A DNA stretch of 45,515 nt from JAYQUR01 sp038133505 (GTDB lineage Bacteria > Pseudomonadota > Alphaproteobacteria > MPNO01 > UBA830): the NCBI GenBank assembly GCA_038133505.1, contig JAYPTI010000008.1, forward strand, positions 1 to 45,515. Reading direction: 5' to 3'. The translations under genes were made by a program, and so were the position numbers. The notes beneath the pieces are model-generated. The model was not told the origin of the DNA, searched no databases, and was given only the letters and a program-made list of their open reading frames with translations. Within the stretch, counting starts at the first letter, position 1; every line of letters starts with the position of its first letter. Positions 40,554-45,515 of the stretch are shown here, piece after piece.

Positions 40554-41090
40554 TTACTGTCGCTTGCGGACCGTTTTATGCGTTCGGTCGCTCGCCGCAG
40601 CGCGCGTTGCGAGGATATGATCCGCTACCTCGCGCACCGCCCCTTGGCCGCCGCGGCTAACGGTTTCGAAATCGGCGATGGCTTTGATATCTGGCGTCGC
40701 GTCCGCGACCGTTATCGCGAAGCCCACTTCATATAACAGGGCAGCATCGTTTATATCGTCACCGATATGCGCAGTCCGTTCAAGCGGTATTCCGAGGTCG
40801 GCCGCAAGCGCTGTCACCGCCGTCACCTTGTCCTCGACGCCGATCAGACAGTGCGGCACTCCCAGTACCGCCGCCCGATGCGATATCGCTTCCGTCCTGC
40901 TTGCAGTGACGAACGCAACTTCGATTCCCGCGGCCATTAGGGCCTTTATCCCAACGCCGTCGCGCACATTGAACCGTCGCAGTTCGCTGCCATCCGCCGC
41001 ATAGTAAAGCCCGCCGTCGGTCAGCACGCCGTCGCAGTCCAAGGTCAGTAGGTCGATGCCTGCGAATCGGCTGTTAGGCACGTCGTTCAC
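40554..41090 (-). CDS. kdsC: KdsC-like HAD phosphatase (3-deoxy-octulosonate 8-phosphate phosphatase family)
   Basis: The 178-residue HAD protein has DCDGVLTDGGLYY with its nucleophile aspartates at about 18-21, the late IGDDINDAALL, and a GGQGAVREVADHIL C-terminus. All are typical of KdsC, which removes the phosphate from Kdo-8-P, or of the related KdnC and NeuC-type phosphatases. GTG 41090 overlaps the KdsB stop as GTGA, which sets the start; the open frame extends further. It is tightly coupled to the other 3-deoxy-ulosonate genes, so it acts in the same pathway. Confidence 0.88.
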   Translation of the reverse strand: MNDVPNSRFAGIDLLTLDCDGVLTDGGLYYAADGSELRRFNVRDGVGIKALMAAGIEVAFVTASRTEAISHRAAVLGVPHCLIGVEDKVTAVTALAADLGIPLERTAHIGDDINDAALLYEVGFAITVADATPDIKAIADFETVSRGGQGAVREVADHILATRAAASDRTHKTVRKRQ

Positions 41091-41821
41091 GACCTGGACC
41101 CCGCAAGCGCCGCTTCGACCCGGGCGATGTCTTCCGGATGGTCGACACCTATGGAGCCGGGCGCGATCGGCACGCAGGCGATCCGCTCGCCGCGCTCGAG
41201 AAATCGCATCAGTTCGATGCTTTCGGCCCGCTCGACCGGTCCGCGGTTCCATTCGCCGAACCGTCGGAGTGCATCGCGCGTAAACGCATAGAGCCCAACA
41301 TGGACGGTCCCTTCGTAGACGTCCGCGAATTGCGCTGGCACGGGCAGCCGCGAAAAGGTCAGCACGCACCGGTCGAGCGTCGGCACCAGATGAACAACGG
41401 ACAAGCTGTCACGCTCGGCCGGCGTCGCGCCTACCAAATAACCGGTCGAAACTTCGATGCCACGTGCCGCGGCGTCGGATAGGCAATCGACGACAGCGTC
41501 GATGGAGGCAGGGGCTATAAGCGGTTCGTCGCCCTGAACATTGACGTAGATGTCGGCATCGGTCTTTTCAGCTACTTCGGCGAGACGGTCGGTGCCGGTC
41601 GGATGATCCGCGCCGGTCATGACGTACGCCATCCCCTGGGCTTCGCAACACTCTGCGATCCGGTCGTCGTCGGTGGCGACGACGACCCGGTCGACCAGCG
41701 CCGCGGCGCTTGCCCGGCGCCAGACATGCAGGAGCATCGGCTCTCCGGCGATATTTGCGAGCGGCTTTCCGGGGAAGCGCGTCGACGCGTAACGTGCCGG
41801 AATGACGGCGAGCGTCGTCAA
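41087..41821 (-). CDS. kdsB: 3-deoxy-manno-octulosonate cytidylyltransferase (KdsB/KpsU-like)
   Basis: The 244-residue protein activates Kdo or a related ulosonate with CTP. IPARYASTRFPGKPL is the family nucleotide loop. VATDDDRI, the HPTGTDRLAEV motif and VNVQGDEPLI follow in order, and GVDHPEDI closes the protein. The start is TTG 41821, giving a TTGA overlap with the CBS gene and the standard length; the frame runs upstream without homology. A second, housekeeping copy is likely elsewhere in the genome, because the organism probably needs Kdo for lipid A. This copy belongs to the polysaccharide locus. Confidence 0.9.
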   Translation of the reverse strand: MTTLAVIPARYASTRFPGKPLANIAGEPMLLHVWRRASAAALVDRVVVATDDDRIAECCEAQGMAYVMTGADHPTGTDRLAEVAEKTDADIYVNVQGDEPLIAPASIDAVVDCLSDAAARGIEVSTGYLVGATPAERDSLSVVHLVPTLDRCVLTFSRLPVPAQFADVYEGTVHVGLYAFTRDALRRFGEWNRGPVERAESIELMRFLERGERIACVPIAPGSIGVDHPEDIARVEAALAGSRS

Positions 41822-42234
41822 ATACCGAGCAGCGCCTTTATCGCCGGGTGGAGATGCAACAGACCCATGAAGCACCCGTCGGCGTCGACCACAGGCAGAT
41901 CCCAGATCCCCCGCTCTTCCATCAGGCTGACCGCTTCCGCGAGCGGTGCCTCGGGAGTTACTGTCGTGGGTGCGCGAACGGCATGATCGAGGACGTCGTC
42001 GGCAAACAGGGCCGGGAAGGGTTTCTGGTCGCGCAGCAACATCCGGCGGATATCGCCGTCCGTAAAGATACCGGCGAGCTTGCCGTCGTCGTCCAACACG
42101 CTGGCGATGCCGAGGCGTTTCGTGGTCATCGCTTCCAACGCTTCCTTGAGGAGCGCCTTGTGCCGAACCACGGGCACGTCGGCCGGCGGCAGCAGGACGT
42201 CGCCGACGGTCAGATCAGTCGTCGAGATGGACAC
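41818..42234 (-). CDS. stand-alone CBS-domain pair, resembling the C-terminal half of KdsD/KpsF
   Basis: The 138-residue protein consists of two CBS repeats: residues about 10-70 with GIFTDGDIRRML, and about 80-138 with LAEAVSLMEERGIWDLPVVD. This pair matches the C-terminal half of arabinose-5-phosphate isomerases (KdsD/KpsF/GutQ), whose N-terminal sugar-isomerase (SIS) domain is missing. The start is GTG 42234, with GGAGAGG just before it, and it overlaps the KdsA stop by 20 nt. No SIS-domain gene is in the window. A regulatory role for an isomerase or neighbouring enzyme is possible but not shown. Confidence 0.85.
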   Translation of the reverse strand: MSISTTDLTVGDVLLPPADVPVVRHKALLKEALEAMTTKRLGIASVLDDDGKLAGIFTDGDIRRMLLRDQKPFPALFADDVLDHAVRAPTTVTPEAPLAEAVSLMEERGIWDLPVVDADGCFMGLLHLHPAIKALLGI

Positions 42235-43111
42235 GGTCCTCTCCCCATTCTTCCAGAAGTTCGAGACGCAGACGGTGCGCCGCCTTGGCGTGGCTGAGTA
42301 CCCGGTCGAGATACTTTATGTCGAGGACGGTGTTGGCGTCCGACATCGCGTTGTTCGGGTCGTCATGGACTTCCATGAACAGCGCATTTATGCCGCAGGC
42401 GGCCGCTGCGCGGACGAGGTACGGGATGAACTCGCGCTGGCCGCCCGATATGTCGCCCATCGACGTGGGCAGCTGAATCGAATGGGTCGCGTCGAAGCAG
42501 ACGGGATAGCCGGTCTCCATCATGATTGGGAAATTACGAAAGTCGTTGACCAGCATGTTGTAACCGAAGAACGTGCCACGGTCGGCCAGCAGCACCTGTT
42601 CGTTGCCCGTGGCCTCGATCTTGCGAACCGAGTTCTTCATGTTCCATGGGCTCATAAACTGGCCTTTTTTCAGGAGCACCGGCTTGCCGGTCTCGCCCGC
42701 TGCTCGAAGAATGCTGGTCTGGCGGCAGAGATATGCGGGCACCTGGATAAGGTCGACGACATTGCCAGTAGGCGCTGCCCAGGCCGGGTCAGAAAAATCC
42801 GAGACCACCGGCAGGCCAGCTTCGAGGCGAATGTCGGAGAGAATTGCCAAGCCTTCGTCGATCCCGACCCCGTGGAACGAACTCGGCGAGGAACGGCAAT
42901 CCTTATCGTAGCAGGACTTGTAGATCCACGGCATGTCGAGCTTGTCGCATATCTCACCGATGCGTTCAGCCATTGAAAGTGCATGGGAGCGCGATTCGAT
43001 CGCGCATGGTCCGCCGATGAAAACGAGCGGTTCGGCGCCGCCGATCTTCACGTGGCGGACGTTGCCCGTACCGACGGTAATTGTTTTTGGGGTCACGTTC
43101 GGTTCACTCAA
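42215..43111 (-). CDS. divergent 3-deoxy-octulosonate-8-phosphate synthase-like protein
   Basis: The 298-residue protein aligns with KdsA: GPCAIES at 34-40, IQVPAYLCRQ at 122-131, KKGQFMSPWNMKN at 148-160, FDATHSIQLP at 206-215, SGGQREF at 222-228 and FMEVHDDPNNAMSD at 245-258. The cysteine in GPC predicts the metal-dependent class. Two active-site stretches differ from ordinary KdsA: the usual KANRS(S/T) reads KDCRSS at 70-75, and the usual TD(V/I)HE reads SDFSD at 104-108. It has extra N-terminal residues. It begins at TTG 43111 or, less likely, GTG 43096. A different aldose phosphate substrate is conceivable; this is inference. Confidence 0.82.
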   Translation of the reverse strand: MSEPNVTPKTITVGTGNVRHVKIGGAEPLVFIGGPCAIESRSHALSMAERIGEICDKLDMPWIYKSCYDKDCRSSPSSFHGVGIDEGLAILSDIRLEAGLPVVSDFSDPAWAAPTGNVVDLIQVPAYLCRQTSILRAAGETGKPVLLKKGQFMSPWNMKNSVRKIEATGNEQVLLADRGTFFGYNMLVNDFRNFPIMMETGYPVCFDATHSIQLPTSMGDISGGQREFIPYLVRAAAACGINALFMEVHDDPNNAMSDANTVLDIKYLDRVLSHAKAAHRLRLELLEEWGEDRVHLDD

Positions 43112-43117
43112 TCTTTG

Positions 43118-43951
43118 TTATCCGTGGAGTGCGTCAAAATGCGACGCGTAATATTTGAAAACAAGAGGGCGCCACATGATACAGCGTCCCGAAGTCTCTA
43201 CCGATTGGATCCGGTCATCGCCATCGGCCCTGTCGCGCGACAAAAGCGTCATCCCGCGCGGTGGCAGATCGGCTATTAAACGTTCGATTTCGCACCCGTG
43301 CGCGCCGAAAAACCGGACGCTCAGCGTCACGGGGCGACTCACCGGATTTGAAATGACGAGATCGAAGGCATCCGCATCGTCGAGGCGGAGCTGCGGCCTA
43401 AAGGACCATTCGCGGTAGGATTTCGTGGCGACCGGACTCACGTCGCCCGCCGGGGTGGCTGATAGAACATGCTGGTTGCCGTGCACGTAGCTCCATAGCC
43501 GGTCCCCGGGACGGCGGAATCCGACATAACCACGCTCGCTTAGGTGACTGCCATGGGCTGAGAGTCCGCGGAGTTCCGGCGCGGCGTGGAAGCAGGCAAA
43601 CGTTCCCATGCCGATTACGTCGTCTCGAAGTGTAGAGATTTCGATGCGGCGCCGTTCGAACGGAGCAAGCTCGAAGATGTGACGGCTATGCTCGCGACCA
43701 TCGTTAGTATAGAGGACAATAGTCGCGCGGTCCGTCGGTGCGTCGTCAGGATACAGTAGGGACGGCATGTTCATCAACTCGAAGCACGTCTCCCAGTCGG
43801 GATCGGCCCGCCAAGGAAAGAGATCGCTAACGGTTGCGGACGGCGTAAAGGGCCGAACGTTGATCGGGGCGCGAAAGCCCGTCCACGCGCGGAGACGGTC
43901 GCCCATTGCCGAGTCGTAGATCGGACGAAGCGCCATTCGCAATCCGATCAC
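43118..43951 (-). CDS. uncharacterised protein, coupled to the ulosonate genes
   Basis: I do not recognise a family. The protein is about 277 residues if it starts at GTG 43951, which forms a GTGA overlap with the upstream gene. A start at GTG 43970-43972 or ATG 43936 is also in frame. It is rich in beta-strand-like and charged segments, with DLFPWRADPDWETCFELMN, a GTFACFHAAPELRGLS segment and SHLSERGYVGFRRPGD. No signal peptide or membrane helix is visible. It ends 6 nt before the KdsA-like gene, so it probably acts in the same pathway. Confidence 0.65.
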   Translation of the reverse strand: MIGLRMALRPIYDSAMGDRLRAWTGFRAPINVRPFTPSATVSDLFPWRADPDWETCFELMNMPSLLYPDDAPTDRATIVLYTNDGREHSRHIFELAPFERRRIEISTLRDDVIGMGTFACFHAAPELRGLSAHGSHLSERGYVGFRRPGDRLWSYVHGNQHVLSATPAGDVSPVATKSYREWSFRPQLRLDDADAFDLVISNPVSRPVTLSVRFFGAHGCEIERLIADLPPRGMTLLSRDRADGDDRIQSVETSGRCIMWRPLVFKYYASHFDALHG

Positions 43952-44736
43952 AGGCCGGCCCTCGCGAACCACCGGCGTTTCATTTCGCGGTTGACCGCCG
44001 GCCGGTTGCCGAACGCCACCAATTCAATCGGCGGATGGGAATGTTCGAGGCTCATCTGGAGATGTTCCTGCGTGTAGCTCAGGTAGAGCGGTATCCCCGT
44101 GAGATTCCGGCAGGTCAGAAGCAGGAGGCCGTCGGGATCGTTCGGCAGCGGATCCAGCGGAATCACCGTACAACGGTTGCTAAATACCCGCGCCTCCGCT
44201 ATTTGCTGAGCGCTGGATGCCGCATACAAATCCATCGCATACGGTTCGACGGCCGGGTCTGCATGGATGTTGACAAAAACGAGTGCGTTCGCGATCCCGT
44301 CTCCCGTCTGAAGCAACGGAGCGAGACTTATCAGGCTGGCCTTGGCCGTAGTCATGCCGGTCGGGTATTCGCCGAGGTAACTCACGGAAGTCGTCGCGCT
44401 CATCAGACGAATATTTGCTCGCCATGCCGGCGTAGTTTCCATGTGATTTAGGGGCGGGAGGCGCTGAAATTTGCCTGCCAGCGTTTGTGGGCTCATGAAC
44501 AGGACCGGCATTGCATCGTCCGGACAGTCGGACGGCAACATCTCTGTGCTCACCCGGATGTCGCCGTCTGTCTCCACCTGCAAGACACTTTCGACACACC
44601 AGGTCTCGCCGTCGGACCAAGCGGCGTGGACTGTCTGGGCGCCGCGCCAGCAGTTGGGCGTGTCTCGTGGTGGCCGGTTGACCAGCGTCACCTCGCAATC
44701 GAGATCCGGCACGCGCGGCATAAAGTAATAGGTCAT
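43948..44736 (-). CDS. uncharacterised protein, partner of the next gene
   Basis: No family recognised. The 262-residue protein starts at ATG 44736, which overlaps the FkbM stop as ATGA. It has no signal peptide or membrane helix. Segments such as RVPDLDCEVTLVNRPPRD and VLFMSPQTLAGKF are followed by a stretch rich in strands, and the C-terminus contains LYLSYTQEHLQMSLEHSH and a basic end. It is translationally coupled on both sides, to a methyltransferase gene and to another uncharacterised gene, so the three likely act together. Confidence 0.65.
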   Translation of the reverse strand: MTYYFMPRVPDLDCEVTLVNRPPRDTPNCWRGAQTVHAAWSDGETWCVESVLQVETDGDIRVSTEMLPSDCPDDAMPVLFMSPQTLAGKFQRLPPLNHMETTPAWRANIRLMSATTSVSYLGEYPTGMTTAKASLISLAPLLQTGDGIANALVFVNIHADPAVEPYAMDLYAASSAQQIAEARVFSNRCTVIPLDPLPNDPDGLLLLTCRNLTGIPLYLSYTQEHLQMSLEHSHPPIELVAFGNRPAVNREMKRRWFARAGL

Positions 44737-45512
44737 GCCGCGGCCTTTCGCTCGAAGATATGGTTCGCCCATCCGCCTTCGCGTGGGCCGGTCGCGGTGA
44801 TCTCGAATCCCATTTGCGTCATGAATTCGATGGCAGGCGCCGTCGCCTGTTCGCCGAGCTCCACGAGGACGTGACGCAAATCCGGGTTGCCGAGCGTTTC
44901 GCGGGCGCCCGTCAGCACGTCGAGTTCCGGGCCGTCGACGTCGATCTTGAGGTGGGTCGGGCGCGGCAGCAAGTCGGACTGCGCGAGCAGGTCGTCAAGG
45001 CGGTGCACGAAAATGCCCTGCCGATGCGCCGCGGCGCCCGATCGGACGTTACGGTCGCCGTGCAGGGCCGCGCCGGCATCGAACGCGGAAAGCTCGAACG
45101 CCGCCGGCCCGGGTTCCGAGCCGAGCGCCACGGGAAACGCGATCGCGCGGTCTGAAAGGCCGTTATCGTGCAAATTGGTGTTGAGGCGCGCGAAGTTGAG
45201 CGCCTCCGGTTCGAAACAGACGGCGCGAACGCCCGCACGGCCGAGATGACATGCATAGAGCGTGTAGACGCCGACGTTGGCGCCGACGTCGAAAAAGACG
45301 CTGCCGTCCTCGATGGTCTCGTCGAGCCAGGCGATGGTCTCGGGTTCCTTGTCCAACAGCGTATCGGCGCGCCAGCGCTCGACCGGATTTGCGGTGCGAA
45401 GCGTGAACGCGCCGTGCGGTGTCGAAACGCGGCGCCGGTCGTCGATGCAACCGAAGGCGAAGGCGGCTGTCGCGCGGATGAAACCGGGGCCGTTGACGGC
45501 CGCGGAGGTCAT
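44733..45512 (-). CDS. FkbM-family SAM-dependent methyltransferase
   Basis: The 259-residue protein has SAM motif I in VFFDVGANVGVYTLYA (about 71-86), an ELSAF-containing middle, and THLKIDVDGPELDVLTGA (about 187-204). These are the diagnostic sequence and order of FkbM methyltransferases, which O-methylate sugars or other metabolites in surface-glycan loci. ATG 45512 lies three bases from the window end, so a longer N-terminus upstream cannot be excluded. It is the first visible gene of the minus-strand polysaccharide locus; the acceptor is unknown. Confidence 0.88.
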   Translation of the reverse strand: MTSAAVNGPGFIRATAAFAFGCIDDRRRVSTPHGAFTLRTANPVERWRADTLLDKEPETIAWLDETIEDGSVFFDVGANVGVYTLYACHLGRAGVRAVCFEPEALNFARLNTNLHDNGLSDRAIAFPVALGSEPGPAAFELSAFDAGAALHGDRNVRSGAAAHRQGIFVHRLDDLLAQSDLLPRPTHLKIDVDGPELDVLTGARETLGNPDLRHVLVELGEQATAPAIEFMTQMGFEITATGPREGGWANHIFERKAAA

Positions 45513-45515
45513 CGC

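Noticed and set aside
35411..43111. Complete pseudaminic or legionaminic acid pathway
   Set aside because: Only the PseB-like dehydratase is present; the synthase and cytidylyltransferase here resemble KdsA and KdsB, not NeuB/PseI and NeuA/PseF.
1..45515. CRISPR arrays, insertion sequences, integrases or phage genes
   Set aside because: No regularly spaced repeats, transposase or integrase motifs, or terminal inverted repeats were seen on either strand.

Overview
The window is GC-rich DNA from a Gram-negative bacterium, most likely an alphaproteobacterium. The main evidence is a very long NAD-glutamate dehydrogenase of the roughly 1,600-residue type, the CMP-Kdo and surface-polysaccharide genes, and the GC-rich codon use. 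The window opens inside a tRNA-Gly(GCC). I see no insertion sequences, CRISPR arrays or rRNA genes.

Region 1 (185-12090) is a sugar-modification island. rmlB (dTDP-glucose 4,6-dehydratase) is on the plus strand. It converges, with its stop codon sharing a CTAG, on a nine-gene minus-strand operon running from 12090 down to 1234. That operon encodes an extended SDR oxidoreductase with a C-terminal extension, a GMC-type FAD oxidoreductase, two large polytopic membrane proteins resembling GT-C glycosyltransferases, RmlA, an ArnC/GtrB-like polyprenyl-phosphate glycosyltransferase, a KijD10-like sugar 3-ketoreductase, a DegT aminotransferase and an NDP-hexose 2,3-dehydratase of half the usual length. 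Seven of its eight junctions are 4-nt stop/start overlaps. Together the genes suggest synthesis of a dTDP-linked 2,6-dideoxy (amino) hexose, its transfer to a lipid carrier on the cytoplasmic side, and use by membrane transferases on the outer side. This is the strongest candidate for an undescribed system here.

Region 2 (12183-22634) is mostly housekeeping: a polytopic transporter-like protein, a small membrane protein, NAD-glutamate dehydrogenase, a cupin, a UMF1-type MFS permease and purH. The 3' end of purH runs into a G/C homopolymer tract and appears corrupted.

Region 3 (22660-45512) is a long, unidirectional minus-strand surface-polysaccharide locus. Read in transcription order (from the right end), it has an FkbM methyltransferase, two uncharacterised proteins, a divergent KdsA-like synthase, a free CBS-domain pair, KdsB and KdsC homologues, a radical SAM/SPASM protein, a GT-B-like protein, a GT2 glycosyltransferase, a decayed gene, pseB, a Wzy-like membrane protein, five glycosyltransferases, a WaaL/Wzy-type ligase, a WbuB-like GT4, an NDP-sugar epimerase and a membrane-anchored NDP-sugar 4,6-dehydratase (WbpM/CapD type). 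No flippase, ABC exporter or Wza/Wzc genes lie in the window, so the export route cannot be read from it. The locus appears to build a heteropolysaccharide that contains a 3-deoxy-octulosonate or related acid and perhaps a UDP-GlcNAc-derived deoxyamino sugar.

All assignments come from reading motifs and gene order by eye; no database search was run.
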